From NCBI RefSeq assembly GCF_002101675.1, contig NZ_LQOY01000070.1, forward strand, positions 1 to 57,231: a stretch of 57,231 nucleotides of DNA. Direction: 5' to 3'. This stretch comes from Mycobacterium gordonae (lineage in GTDB: Bacteria; Actinomycetota; Actinomycetes; Mycobacteriales; Mycobacteriaceae). The position numbers and the translations under genes were made by a program. Numbering within the stretch: position 1 is the first letter of the stretch; each line of letters opens with the position of its first letter. Below, piece by piece: positions 19,783-28,636 of the stretch. Below the pieces are notes generated by a model that was not told where the DNA came from, ran no database searches, and saw only the letters and a list, made by a program, of their open reading frames with translations.

Positions 19783-20919
19783 ATGTCGGCAACTCTGGAC
19801 GACGAAGCGGTCAGCCCCCTGGTTCGCAAGACTGCGGCGTGGTCCTGGCGACTGCTGGTGATCGTGGCCGCGGCCGTCGCGCTGCTGTGGGTGGTCGACA
19901 GGCTTGAAGTGATCGTGGTGCCGGTGTTGCTGGCGCTGATGCTCAGCGCTTTGCTCGTACCGGCGGTCGACTGGTTGGACGAGCACGGTCTGCCGCGCGG
20001 CGCCGCGGTGACGGTGGTGTTGCTCAGTGGATTCGCGATCCTGGGCGGCATCTTGGCCTTCGTCATCAGCCAATTCATCGTGGGCGTGCCCGACCTGGTC
20101 AAACAGGTGGAGCACAGCATCGACAGCAGCCGTAAATGGCTGATCGAGGGGCCGGCGCACCTGCGCCGCGAGCAGATCGACAACGCGGGTAACGCCGCGA
20201 TCGAGGCGCTGCGCAACAACCAGGCGAAGTTGACCAGCGGCGCGCTGTCCACCGCCGCGACCATCACCGAACTGGTCACTGCCGCCGTGTTGGTGCTGTT
20301 CACGCTGATCTTCTTCTTGTACGGCGGCCGCAATATCTGGCACTACGTGCAGAAGATCTTCCCCGCGCACGTCCGCGACCGGGTGCACCAGGCCGGTCAC
20401 GCCGGGTACGGCGCGCTGACGGGCTACATCCGGGCCACCTTTCTGGTCGCGCTGACCGACGCCGCCGGCGTCGGCGCCGGATTGGCGATCATGGGTGTCC
20501 CGCTGGCATTGCCGCTGGCCTCCATCGTCTTCCTCGGTGCGTTCGTGCCGCTGATCGGTGCCCTGGTGTCGGGTTTGCTGGCGGTGGTGGTGGCCCTGCT
20601 GGCCAAGGGCATGCTCTACGCGCTGCTGACACTCGGTCTGCTGATCGTGGTCAATCAACTCGAGGCGCATATCCTGCAGCCACTGGTGATGGGCCGTGCG
20701 GTGTCGATCCACCCGCTGGCGGTGGTGCTGGCGATCTCGACGGGCGGCGTGCTGGCCGGCATCGTAGGTGCTTTGCTGGCGGTGCCGACGGTGGCATTTC
20801 TCAACAACGCGATGCAGGTGCTGCTGGCCGATGATCCGGAATCGGAGGCGGACGAGCAGGCCAACGACGAAGAGGTGTCGGCGATCCTGCAGGCGAAACC
20901 GGACAAGCCCGACGATTAG
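19783..20919 (+). CDS. AI-2E family transporter (Rv0205 ortholog)
   Basis: A 378-residue membrane protein of the AI-2 exporter family (PF01594-like, named from family memory). It has about eight helices arranged as two N-terminal helices, a soluble segment (about 85-160) and a C-terminal bundle. Characteristic pieces are [50 protein letters not shown] and [20 protein letters not shown]. Members export diverse small molecules or act as Na+/H+ antiporters; the substrate is unknown. The hydrophilic tail (from about 345) is acidic. It is read as a leaderless start at ATG 19783. It overlaps the lectin gene tail to tail by four bases. Confidence 0.9.
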   Translation: MSATLDDEAVSPLVRKTAAWSWRLLVIVAAAVALLWVVDRLEVIVVPVLLALMLSALLVPAVDWLDEHGLPRGAAVTVVLLSGFAILGGILAFVISQFIVGVPDLVKQVEHSIDSSRKWLIEGPAHLRREQIDNAGNAAIEALRNNQAKLTSGALSTAATITELVTAAVLVLFTLIFFLYGGRNIWHYVQKIFPAHVRDRVHQAGHAGYGALTGYIRATFLVALTDAAGVGAGLAIMGVPLALPLASIVFLGAFVPLIGALVSGLLAVVVALLAKGMLYALLTLGLLIVVNQLEAHILQPLVMGRAVSIHPLAVVLAISTGGVLAGIVGALLAVPTVAFLNNAMQVLLADDPESEADEQANDEEVSAILQAKPDKPDD

Positions 20920-21371
20920 GGGACCAGATCCCAGCCCTGATCAACCCCGCCACCGCAGAAGCGAGTCGACACCCAAGTGCCGGGATTCGGGCCGCCGAGA
21001 ACAGTGAGGCACCCGTCGAGCCCGATCGTGATGTGGCCGTTGGGCTGGGCGTTCCATTGCTGGTTAAACCAGTTCAGGCAGGGCCCGAGGTGCGCCGTCC
21101 ACCGGTCCTCGTTCGGCGAAGTCAGGCAGTTCCCGGGAAAGGCCACGCTCTCCAACTGCGCGCCGTTCTGATTCCAGCGCTGGGAGTCCGTGCCATTGCA
21201 GGGGTTGACCACCACCGCGGTCACCCAGCTGCCATCTGGCGCATCCAGGCAGACGTCGCCCATGCGGCTCTTCACCTGTACTGGGCCGTCGGCGTTCGCC
21301 GGGCTCGCGCTGAGCAGGGCGATACCCAACGCCGCGACGAGGACACCGCTGAACGATCGAAAGCTGCGCAT
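20916..21371 (-). CDS. Small secreted ricin-type beta-trefoil lectin
   Basis: A 151-residue exported protein. The signal peptide is about 1-27 ([17 protein letters not shown], likely cut after ANA). The mature part is a single ricin-B fold. The three QxW motifs that mark the three subdomains are at 64-66, 104-106 and 145-147. Six cysteines fall as pairs, one per subdomain (41/58, 82/98, 121/139), suggesting three disulfides. Such domains bind galactose-type or other sugars; the ligand is unknown. The ATG at 21371 follows a weak ribosome site. I know of no gene at this place in M. tuberculosis, so it looks like an insertion or retained accessory gene between Rv0205 and mmpL3. Confidence 0.85.
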   Translation of the reverse strand: MRSFRSFSGVLVAALGIALLSASPANADGPVQVKSRMGDVCLDAPDGSWVTAVVVNPCNGTDSQRWNQNGAQLESVAFPGNCLTSPNEDRWTAHLGPCLNWFNQQWNAQPNGHITIGLDGCLTVLGGPNPGTWVSTRFCGGGVDQGWDLVP

Positions 21372-21448
21372 GGCTAACGATTCTCATCTACCTGAGCGGC
21401 GAGGGCGCGCAAATGTACGCCGAACACGGCGTGTCATCGACAACATGC

Positions 21449-21476
21449 GGACGCTCGCCGCGAGCGAGGAGCGTCC
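21449..21476 (-). terminator. Hairpin downstream of mmpL3
   Basis: Perfect 8-base arms GGACGCTC (21449-21456) and GAGCGTCC (21469-21476) with a 12-base loop, 41 bases past the mmpL3 stop. An inner alternative stem GCTCG-CCG-CGAGC is possible. No U-tract follows, so termination would be of the intrinsic U-less type or the hairpin may only stabilise the mRNA end. Confidence 0.4.
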
Positions 21477-21517
21477 CTGTGCCGAAGTGCACGCTCGGCG
21501 CAGGGGACTACAGCCAG

Positions 21518-24334
21518 CTAGAGCCGGCCCTCACGACGCAGCAGGTCCTGGGCGGACAGACCACCGCCGCCAGTACGCCGCCGACGGGAGGTGTCCACGC
21601 TGTCGTCCTGGATCCCGCGGGCGTTGAGCTTCTCGGTGGCCGTTTCGGAGTCGTCGCCCTCAGCCCGCTGAACAGGCAGGGCGGCGGTCTTGTCGGCAAT
21701 GTCGGATTCCGGCGCAGGTTCTGGGCGGCTGCCCGCAGCCGGCATCTTGTTGGTCTCCCCGGCCGAGGGCGGCGTGGCGTTCTTGGGCGCCGGGCCGCGG
21801 CTCGGCGGGCGCGGCGTCGGTCCGTTGCGGGTGGCGCCGGGCGCCGAGAGGCGCGTGGTGGGCGCCTCGGTCGAGGGGGTGGCCCGCACCGGCACCTGCG
21901 GAGATGACGTCGCGGGCGCGGGTGCCAGCTCCGGTTGCGCCGCCCGCGTCAACGCGGCCGGGTGCGTCGGGTCGTGCGGTTTGCGCGGGGCTCCCGCGCC
22001 GGCGGCAACCAGACCGGCCGTCACCGGCGGCCGTGTCTTGGTGGCGGGCCGCTTGCGCTCGTCGGGAAGTTGGATCTCGCCCAGGCCGATGCGGTTCTGC
22101 AGTCGCCGCATCCAGCGCGGCGCCCACCAACAATCGTCACCGAGCAGCTTCATCACCGACGGGACCAGGAACATCCGGACCACGGTCGCGTCCAGCAGCA
22201 ACGCTGCCATCAGACCGAAGGCCAGATACTTCATCATCACCAGGTCGGAGAACACGAACGAACCCGCTACCACGGCGAGGACCAGCGCGGCCGCGGTGAT
22301 CAAGCGTCCGGTGGTGGCCGTACCGATCCGGATCGATTCCTGCGTGGACATGCCGTTCTCCCGGGCCTCGACCATGCGGGAGACCAGGAACACCTCATAG
22401 TCGGTCGCCAGGCCGTAACCGACAGCGACCACCAGGGCGATGATCACCACCATCAACGGCGTGGGCGTGAAATTGAGCAGTCCGGCGCCGTGGCCTTCGA
22501 TGAATATCCACGTCAGGATCCCCATGGTGGACCCGAGCGTCAGCACGCTCATCACCGCCGCCTTGATCGGCAACACCACCGACCCGAAGGCCAGGAACAT
22601 CAGGATCATGGTCGTGCTGATCAGCACCAACACCATCAGCGGTGCCTTGTCCACCAAGCTGTGAATCGAGTCCTGTTCCAGCGCCGGCGTACCGCCCACG
22701 AGTATCTCGATGCCCTTGGGTGGCGTGATCGCGCGTAACTCTTCGAGCTTCTTGGACGAGTCGGCGGGATTTTGCAACCCGTTCTGCAGCACCCGAACCG
22801 ACGGGTCCTTCGAGCCGCCGGGTGCCTGCGGGCGTTCCTGCCACATGTTCGCCGGGTCGTTGTCCTGCTCGATGAACCCGCTGATCTGCATCGCTTTGCT
22901 ACGGACGTCCGCGACCTGTTGGTCGGTGACGGGCTGATGGTTGGTCGACTCGATCACCAGTGTCAGCGGATTCGTCCGGTAGCCGGGGAACAGCTTGTCG
23001 AAGTGTTCCTGCGACTGGCGCGCCGCGTTGTTCGGCGGCAGATACTTTTCGCTCATCCCGCCCAGCGACATGTTCCCCAGCGGGATGATCAGCAAGATCA
23101 TTCCTACGACGATCGGGATCGCGAATGCCAGCGGGCGCTTCATCACGAAGTTCGTCAGCTTGCCCCAGAAGCCGGCCTCGACCTCTTCGCGGGTCTTGGT
23201 CTTCTGCAGGCGGTCGGCCAGCCAGTTCAGGTAAGCGCGCGACACCTTCCAGTTGCGCAGGAAGGGAACCCGGAAGGCGGTCCGGACACCCAGCGCGTCC
23301 ACGTGCTTGCCGAGAACGCCCAGGCAGGCCGGCAGCAGCGTGATGGACAGGATCGCGGCCAACGAGACAGCCGTGATCAGGGCGTAGGTCAGCGACTTCA
23401 CAAAACCTTGCGGCAGCAGCAGCAGGCTGGCGCCCGAGGCGGCGATCAATACCGCAGAAAACACCACCGTCCGGCCCGCCGTCATCACCGTGCGTCGTAC
23501 CGCGGCCTCGGTGTCATAGCCCTCGGCGATCTCCTCCCGGAACCGGCTCACCACGAACAACCCGTAGTCCACCGCGATGCCGAGACCGATCAGCGAGACC
23601 ACCGGCTGGGCGAAGAAGTGCACCGGTCCGAACATCGCGATCAAGCGCAGGATGCCCAGCGAACCGGCGATGCTCAGACCGCCGACCATGACCGGAAGGC
23701 AGGCCGCGACCGCGCCGCCGAACACCAGGAATAGGACGACCGCCACCAGCGGCAGCGCCAGCACCTCCATGCGGCGCTGATCGGTGGCGATGGTGCCGGT
23801 CAGCGCGCTGGCGACCGGTTGCAGGCCGGCCAGCTGGACGGTGCCACCGTCGAGCTTCTGCAGTGCCGGCTCGATGTTCTTGTAGTTGGTCAGGATGGTG
23901 TCGTCGTCATCGCCCTTGAGCGGGATCGAGACGAACGTGTACTTCTTGTCGTCGGTGGCCATGCCCTTGATGACCGGGCTGGTGCTGTCCGGCGCCCGCA
24001 GGTAGCCGGCCCACCCGAAAACCTCTTTGGGATGGTCGGACACGAACTGGTTGAGCTCGTCGCTGATCTTTTTCGACCACGCCGGGTCGGTGACGCTCTT
24101 GCCGTCGGGCGCTTTGAAGATCGCCACGACGTGGCCGGTACGGTCGCGGCCGTATACCTGGTCGCCGAGCACCGATGCTTTGACCGATTGGCTGCCGTCG
24201 TCGTAGAAACCGCTCTGCGTCACGTGCTTGCCCAGGCTGAGCCCGAAGATGCCACCGCCCAGGCACAGAGCCACCGTGACCCCGATTACGATGTACCGGA
24301 TCCGGTACACAGTTCGACCCCACCAGGCGAACAC
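21518..24334 (-). CDS. mmpL3: Essential mycolate flippase MmpL3 (Rv0206c ortholog)
   Basis: A 938-residue RND transporter that moves trehalose monomycolate across the inner membrane for the mycomembrane. The proton-relay pairs D256-Y257 (GIAVDYGLF) and D645-Y646 (GLATDYEVF) fall at exactly the numbers known in M. tuberculosis. The two porter domains and 12 helices are intact, and FSDLVMMKYLAFGL and GDDCWWAPRWMRRLQ are conserved. The C-terminal cytoplasmic tail (from about 745) is Pro/Ala/Thr-rich and divergent. The start is the GTG at 24334 (MFAWWGRTVYR) with AAGGAG at optimal distance. It follows trmB and the NYN gene, with only 60 bases before it, so it may be the last gene of that operon. 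Confidence 0.98.
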   Translation of the reverse strand: MFAWWGRTVYRIRYIVIGVTVALCLGGGIFGLSLGKHVTQSGFYDDGSQSVKASVLGDQVYGRDRTGHVVAIFKAPDGKSVTDPAWSKKISDELNQFVSDHPKEVFGWAGYLRAPDSTSPVIKGMATDDKKYTFVSIPLKGDDDDTILTNYKNIEPALQKLDGGTVQLAGLQPVASALTGTIATDQRRMEVLALPLVAVVLFLVFGGAVAACLPVMVGGLSIAGSLGILRLIAMFGPVHFFAQPVVSLIGLGIAVDYGLFVVSRFREEIAEGYDTEAAVRRTVMTAGRTVVFSAVLIAASGASLLLLPQGFVKSLTYALITAVSLAAILSITLLPACLGVLGKHVDALGVRTAFRVPFLRNWKVSRAYLNWLADRLQKTKTREEVEAGFWGKLTNFVMKRPLAFAIPIVVGMILLIIPLGNMSLGGMSEKYLPPNNAARQSQEHFDKLFPGYRTNPLTLVIESTNHQPVTDQQVADVRSKAMQISGFIEQDNDPANMWQERPQAPGGSKDPSVRVLQNGLQNPADSSKKLEELRAITPPKGIEILVGGTPALEQDSIHSLVDKAPLMVLVLISTTMILMFLAFGSVVLPIKAAVMSVLTLGSTMGILTWIFIEGHGAGLLNFTPTPLMVVIIALVVAVGYGLATDYEVFLVSRMVEARENGMSTQESIRIGTATTGRLITAAALVLAVVAGSFVFSDLVMMKYLAFGLMAALLLDATVVRMFLVPSVMKLLGDDCWWAPRWMRRLQNRIGLGEIQLPDERKRPATKTRPPVTAGLVAAGAGAPRKPHDPTHPAALTRAAQPELAPAPATSSPQVPVRATPSTEAPTTRLSAPGATRNGPTPRPPSRGPAPKNATPPSAGETNKMPAAGSRPEPAPESDIADKTAALPVQRAEGDDSETATEKLNARGIQDDSVDTSRRRRTGGGGLSAQDLLRREGRL

Positions 24335-24394
24335 TTAAGCTCCTTACTGGATCTTCAAAGCCCTTCTAAAGACCCGCGTTTAGCTGTTTGGTTG

Positions 24395-25138
24395 TCACAC
24401 ACGCGAGGTCAACAGCGATGACAGCGGCCGGAACGGCTGCAGCCAAGCCCCCTGCTCAGGTAGCGAATCTAGGCCGATTCGCGGCAGTGGCTCCCGGAAA
24501 ACACCTGCAATGTCTTCCAGGTCGACGAACTCCAAGGTATCCGACGCTAGCGCCCAACTGGCGTGTTCACGAAATCCGAGCACTTGAACTGGGGTTCCGG
24601 CGCGGGCCACCGCTTCCAGCGGAAGCCGGAACGCCTGACCGTCGGCCGAGGCCACCACCAGACCCGCGAGCCCTTCGTGAAACCGCTGGTCGATGTGTTC
24701 GAGCATGTCGCGGTCGACGTCGCTGTCCTCGTCGATCTTGGGCTTGGCGAAGACGGCGAATCCCACGTTGCGCAACGCGTCCACCCAGGGCCGCACGACT
24801 TCGGCGCTGCCCGGCGCGATGTTGGTGAACACCGTCGCCTCCGGCTCCACCCGGACCTCGTCAGGTGCCCCGGTACCGGCGGCGACCTCGGCGGTACGCG
24901 CCAGCAGCCAGCGACCCAGCGCGTCGAACCGGGGCCGTTCCACCCCCGTCGGGCGGCGGCCCAGGATTGAGCCCAGCCCCATGTCGAGGTTCGGGGCGTC
25001 CCAGACCAGCAACATGCGCTTGACCTGCTTCTGGATCGGCCCGGCGAGGCCGGCCAGCCCGTCTTGCGGCAGGTCGGGCACCAACATGGGCGCCAGCGAC
25101 TCGGAATCCTGCGCGGCTACTTCTTCGGTAATGCTCAT
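24395..25138 (-). CDS. NYN/PIN-like domain protein (Rv0207c ortholog)
   Basis: A 247-residue cytoplasmic protein with a NYN-type (PIN-like) nuclease fold. The first acidic motif is LLVWDAPNLDMGLG (about 43-56). The further acidic patch is KIDEDSDVDRDMLEHI, and GLVVASADGQAF supplies the conserved Asp after the third strand. The family is thought to cut RNA with a metal ion; no substrate is known for this member. The ATG at 25138 (MSITEEVAAQDSE) is chosen because the upstream frame runs into trmB, whose stop lies four bases before. The tight trmB, NYN, mmpL3 order suggests one transcript. An RNA-related role next to a tRNA methylase gene is suggestive but unproven. Confidence 0.87.
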   Translation of the reverse strand: MSITEEVAAQDSESLAPMLVPDLPQDGLAGLAGPIQKQVKRMLLVWDAPNLDMGLGSILGRRPTGVERPRFDALGRWLLARTAEVAAGTGAPDEVRVEPEATVFTNIAPGSAEVVRPWVDALRNVGFAVFAKPKIDEDSDVDRDMLEHIDQRFHEGLAGLVVASADGQAFRLPLEAVARAGTPVQVLGFREHASWALASDTLEFVDLEDIAGVFREPLPRIGLDSLPEQGAWLQPFRPLSSLLTSRV

Positions 25139-25142
25139 GTGC

Positions 25143-25898
25143 TCAGATCCGCTTCCATACGAACTCGCAGACGGTGCTGCCCGCTTCTTGAGCCTTCGTC
25201 TCGTACTTGGTGGTGGGACGACTGACGGAGATCGGTAGTGATTCGGACTCAGGGTCGACACGGACGAACCGGGAATCTGCGTCCCCGACCGCGCCGATGT
25301 GCTCGGCGTAGCCGGGATGGTCGGTCGCGGCGTGCAGCACACCTCCCGGGAGTAGCCGATCGGCGATAAGGGAAACAGTGCCCGGCTGGATGAGCCTTCG
25401 TTTGTGGTGGCGCGCCTTCGGCCACGGATCAGGGAAGAAGATCCGCACTCCGGTCAGCGACTGCGACGGCATCAGATCCCGGAGCACGTCGACCCCGTTG
25501 CCCCTGATCAGCCGGATGTTGCCGACCTGCTCGGCGTCGATGGCGCACAACAGTTGTGCCAGTCCGCGCCGATAGATCTCCACCGCGATCACGTCGATAT
25601 CCGGCTCCGCCTGGGCCATGGCCAGTGTCGAGGTGCCGCTGCCGCATCCGATCTCCACCACGAGCGGCGCACTGCGGCCGAACCACGCGTGGGTGTCCAG
25701 AGGAGCGTCCCCGGGCTCACCCGGCGGGGTGTCGGCCTGACGGCCGAGCTGGGGCCACAGCCGCTCCCAGGTCTTTCGCTGAGCTTCGGACAGGGCCGAA
25801 CGACGGGACCGGAAACTCGTGGCAGGCAGATAGCCCCAGGGCGTGTCGGGCCGTAACCCAACCCCGGGTTGCGCATGCATCCGTCCATGGTGGCCCAT
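25143..25898 (-). CDS. trmB: tRNA (guanine-N7-)-methyltransferase TrmB (Rv0208c ortholog)
   Basis: A 251-residue SAM-dependent enzyme that methylates G46 of tRNAs. The SAM motif is VVEIGCGSGTSTLAMA, followed by VIAVEIYRRGLAQLL. The family signature FFPDPWPKARHHKRRL and the C-terminal TDHPGYAEHI and TKYETKAQEAG are present. The start is placed at ATG 25898 (MGHHGRMHAQPGVGLRPDTP), which resembles the M. tuberculosis N-terminus; the frame is open to a GTG at 25970, and an ATG at 25880 is also possible, none with a strong ribosome site. It heads the trmB, NYN, mmpL3 run. Confidence 0.93.
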   Translation of the reverse strand: MGHHGRMHAQPGVGLRPDTPWGYLPATSFRSRRSALSEAQRKTWERLWPQLGRQADTPPGEPGDAPLDTHAWFGRSAPLVVEIGCGSGTSTLAMAQAEPDIDVIAVEIYRRGLAQLLCAIDAEQVGNIRLIRGNGVDVLRDLMPSQSLTGVRIFFPDPWPKARHHKRRLIQPGTVSLIADRLLPGGVLHAATDHPGYAEHIGAVGDADSRFVRVDPESESLPISVSRPTTKYETKAQEAGSTVCEFVWKRI

Positions 25899-25930
25899 GA
25901 AGGCCGGGTGTAGCCGCCTCTGGTCCAGAT

Positions 25931-25962
25931 TGATACCCAACAGTTGCCTTTGGCTGGTATCA
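25931..25962. promoter_or_regulatory. Inverted repeat in the trmB/Rv0209 divergent region
   Basis: TGATACC (25931-25937) and GGTATCA (25956-25962) are perfect 7-base inverted half-sites with 18 bases between them. They lie 33 bases upstream of the trmB start chosen here. It may be an operator. If trmB really starts at 25970 the repeat would be coding, which lowers confidence. Confidence 0.35.
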
Positions 25963-26038
25963 GGGAACACCTGGCTCGCGCGCGGGCGGCGCAGATGCCA
26001 CCATTCGTTGCGGGGTTCACATCACAGCGAGGGGGCAG

Positions 26039-26977
26039 CTGATTTTCGCGGACGAGCTGACGCGATTCGCCCGGGGGGCCGGTGACCAGCGGCTGGTGGC
26101 GGTAGCCGAACGGGTTGCCGCGCCGCTGCGGGTCGCGGTCCACGGACGCCCGGGGGCCGGCAGCAGCACGGTCGCACGCGCCTTGAGCCGGTGGTTCACG
26201 GTGGTGGAACGTGATGCGGAGCTCGATCTGCAGGTGATCGTCGAGGTCGTCAAACCCGAGGACTCCCCGGGCGCACACCTGGTGATCCTTAACAAGGCCG
26301 ACCTGGCCGGCTTCGGCGGTGACGGACCGATGGCGGCGGCGAGGGCGCGCTGTCCTGAGTTTTCGCGGCTGCTGGGAGCGCCGGTCGTGCCGATGAGCGG
26401 ATTGCTGGCCGCGGCCGCGTCCGGCGGTGTGGATGCGCGGTGCTGGGCGGCGTTGCGGGTATTGGCCGCCGAGCCCGACTGTCTGGACGGATTTCTCGCG
26501 GCGGAAGTGCCGGTCGGACTGCAGGTGCGCCGGCAGCTGATGGCCACCGTGGATCTGTTCGGTATCGCGCTGGCCGTCGCGGCGCTGCGACAGGGGAGCG
26601 GGCCTGCCCAGGTGCGGGCACTGTGGCGGCGGGTGAGCGGCGTCGACGACGTGGTCGAGCGTCTCGTGGCCGCCGGCGCCCAGGCGCGCTACCGCCGGGT
26701 GCTCGACGCCGTCGCCGAACTGGAGGCGATGGCCATCGGAAACCCGGCCATCGGCAGCTTTCTCGCCGGCGACGACGTCGTGATCGCGCGAATGGCCGCC
26801 GCGCTGGACGCCGCACGGGCCGACGGGCTGGAACCCGGGCCCTCAGGGCCGCTGCAGCGGGCGGTGCACTGGCAGCGCTACAGCCGCTGCGCGCCGAACG
26901 GTTTGCACCGCGCCTGCGGTGCCGACATCGCCCGTGGTGCGCTGCGCCTGTGGTCGGCCGGTCAGGAGGCAAGGTGA
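26039..26977 (+). CDS. P-loop GTPase-like protein (Rv0209 ortholog)
   Basis: About 312 residues, with no assigned function. The N-terminal part resembles a GTPase: a P-loop-like VAVHGRPGAGSST (33-44 region) that lacks the usual Walker lysine, and a G4-type NKAD at 85-88 after LVIL. The remainder is helical, with possible coiled coil (VDDVVERLVAAGAQARYRRV). The coding pattern (G/C at third positions; LIFADELTRFARGAGDQRL) extends upstream of the first standard start, GTG 26096, as far as CTG 26039 and ATT 26042, with GAGGGGG just before them. I therefore place the start at 26039; GTG 26096 is the conventional alternative. It overlaps the next gene by four bases. Confidence 0.8.
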   Translation: MIFADELTRFARGAGDQRLVAVAERVAAPLRVAVHGRPGAGSSTVARALSRWFTVVERDAELDLQVIVEVVKPEDSPGAHLVILNKADLAGFGGDGPMAAARARCPEFSRLLGAPVVPMSGLLAAAASGGVDARCWAALRVLAAEPDCLDGFLAAEVPVGLQVRRQLMATVDLFGIALAVAALRQGSGPAQVRALWRRVSGVDDVVERLVAAGAQARYRRVLDAVAELEAMAIGNPAIGSFLAGDDVVIARMAAALDAARADGLEPGPSGPLQRAVHWQRYSRCAPNGLHRACGADIARGALRLWSAGQEAR

Positions 26978-28491
26978 CCAGCGGAACCCGGGATGATCCG
27001 GTGGCCCGGGTCGACGCCCTGGTGGCGTCCCGGGGGCCGAAGGTGGGTCCGCCGGTCATCGGTCGGCGCGACGTGGTGCTGGTGACGGGACCATGGCTGG
27101 CCGGGGTCAGCAGTGTCGCGGCCGCACTGCGGCAACGAATCCCGCAACACACGTTCGTCGAGTCCGGTGAGCTGCGCGCCGGCGACGCCCCGACGGGAGT
27201 GGTCTTCGTGGTGTCGGCCGCGGCGCCGATGACGGCATCGGACTGCCTGTTGCTGGACGCCGCGGCCGAGAACACCGACGCCGTGGTGGCGGTGGTGGCC
27301 AAGGTCGACGTGCACTTCGGCTGGCGCGACGTGCTCGATACCAACCGCAGGCTGCTCACCGCGCACGCGCCGCGCTACGGCAAGGTGTCGTGGGTCGGTG
27401 TCGCCGCCGCACCCGAAGTCGGTGCCCCGCAGGTCGACGACCTGGTGGTCACCGTCGCCGCCCAGCTTGCCGATTCCGACCTGGCCCGCCGCAACCGGCT
27501 GCGTGCCTGGGAATCACGGCTGCGGACGGCCGCGCAACGGTTCGACCGGGACGCCGACGGCGCCGGCCGGCGAGCCCGGGTCGAGGCACTGCGCGAGGAG
27601 CGCAGCACGACCTTGCGGCAGCGCCGTCAATCGCGCTCCGAGCGGACGATCACGCTGCGCGGCCAGATCCAGCAGGCCCGGGTGCAGCTCTCATACGCGG
27701 CGCGCACTCGGGTGGCGGAGCTGCGCGGCGAATTGCAGGAAGACGTCGCGCGGCTGTCGCGCCGGCAGCTGCCCGGGTTCCCGGCCGCCGCCCAGGCTCG
27801 GCTCGACGAGGTGGCCGGCGAGATCGCCGCGGGCTGCGACGTGCACCTCGGCGAGGTCGCCGCGGCCATGGGCGTGCCGCTGGACCTGCCCGCGATCACC
27901 GCACCGAGCGTGCCGGTGTCAGTCCCCGCCCTGAAATCGCGCCAGCTGGAGATGCGGCTGATGATGGTCTTCGGCGCGGTGTTCGGGCTCGGGGTGGCGC
28001 TGACGCTGAGCCGGGTGGTCGCCGGACTGGCTCCAGACCTGCATCCGGGGCTGACGGCTGCCGGGATCGCAGCATGCGTGGGTCTGGGGCTGGCGACGAC
28101 GGCGTGGGTGGTCTCCGTGCGCAGTCTGCTCAGCGATCGCGCCGTACTGGACCGCTGGGTGGAGGACGCGACGTCGTCGCTGCGCTCGGCCGCCGAGCAG
28201 ACGGTGGCCAGCCGCGTGCTGGCTGCCGAATCGCTGCTGAGCACGGCGGCCAGCACGCACGACGAAGCGGAGAGCGTCCGGGTGGCCGACCAGGTCAGCG
28301 CCATCGACGGCGAATTGCGGGAACACGGCCTCGCCGCGGCGCGGGCAGCGGCGGTGCGCGACCGGGAGATGCCGACGATCCAGGCCGCGCTCGACGCGAT
28401 ACGTGCAGAACTGGGTGAACCGGGTATGCCCGGGCAGGGAGGAATCGCCCGGGCCGAGACCTCGATGCGTTACGACGGCAGATCTTTCTGA
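26974..28491 (+). CDS. Dynamin-like/coiled-coil membrane protein (Rv0210 ortholog)
   Basis: A 505-residue protein of unknown function. Residues 30-150 look like a degenerate GTPase core (VLVTGPWLAGVSS at about 35-47 without the P-loop lysine; AKVD at 109-112). A charged coiled coil follows (about 170-270, rich in Arg and Glu). Two close hydrophobic helices lie at about 328-348 and 358-378 (LMMVFGAVFGLGVALTLS; LTAAGIAACVGLGLATTAWV), and a second coiled coil runs to about 470. This order (GTPase, stalk, membrane hairpin, stalk) is that of bacterial dynamin-like proteins. The GTG at 26974 has AGGAGG just before it and overlaps the previous stop (GTGA), so the pair is coupled. Confidence 0.85.
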   Translation: MTSGTRDDPVARVDALVASRGPKVGPPVIGRRDVVLVTGPWLAGVSSVAAALRQRIPQHTFVESGELRAGDAPTGVVFVVSAAAPMTASDCLLLDAAAENTDAVVAVVAKVDVHFGWRDVLDTNRRLLTAHAPRYGKVSWVGVAAAPEVGAPQVDDLVVTVAAQLADSDLARRNRLRAWESRLRTAAQRFDRDADGAGRRARVEALREERSTTLRQRRQSRSERTITLRGQIQQARVQLSYAARTRVAELRGELQEDVARLSRRQLPGFPAAAQARLDEVAGEIAAGCDVHLGEVAAAMGVPLDLPAITAPSVPVSVPALKSRQLEMRLMMVFGAVFGLGVALTLSRVVAGLAPDLHPGLTAAGIAACVGLGLATTAWVVSVRSLLSDRAVLDRWVEDATSSLRSAAEQTVASRVLAAESLLSTAASTHDEAESVRVADQVSAIDGELREHGLAAARAAAVRDREMPTIQAALDAIRAELGEPGMPGQGGIARAETSMRYDGRSF

Positions 28492-28636
28492 ATCGGTCTT
28501 GTGAGCAGGCTTATACCCTCCTGGGACTTACGCGACAACTGATGCGCGATAATCTGAATAAGAAAGCGTTAAGTGTGCTGAATACGACATGCACTGGAAC
28601 CGACGACGACCTCGCAGCAGAATTCAGGAGAGTTCG

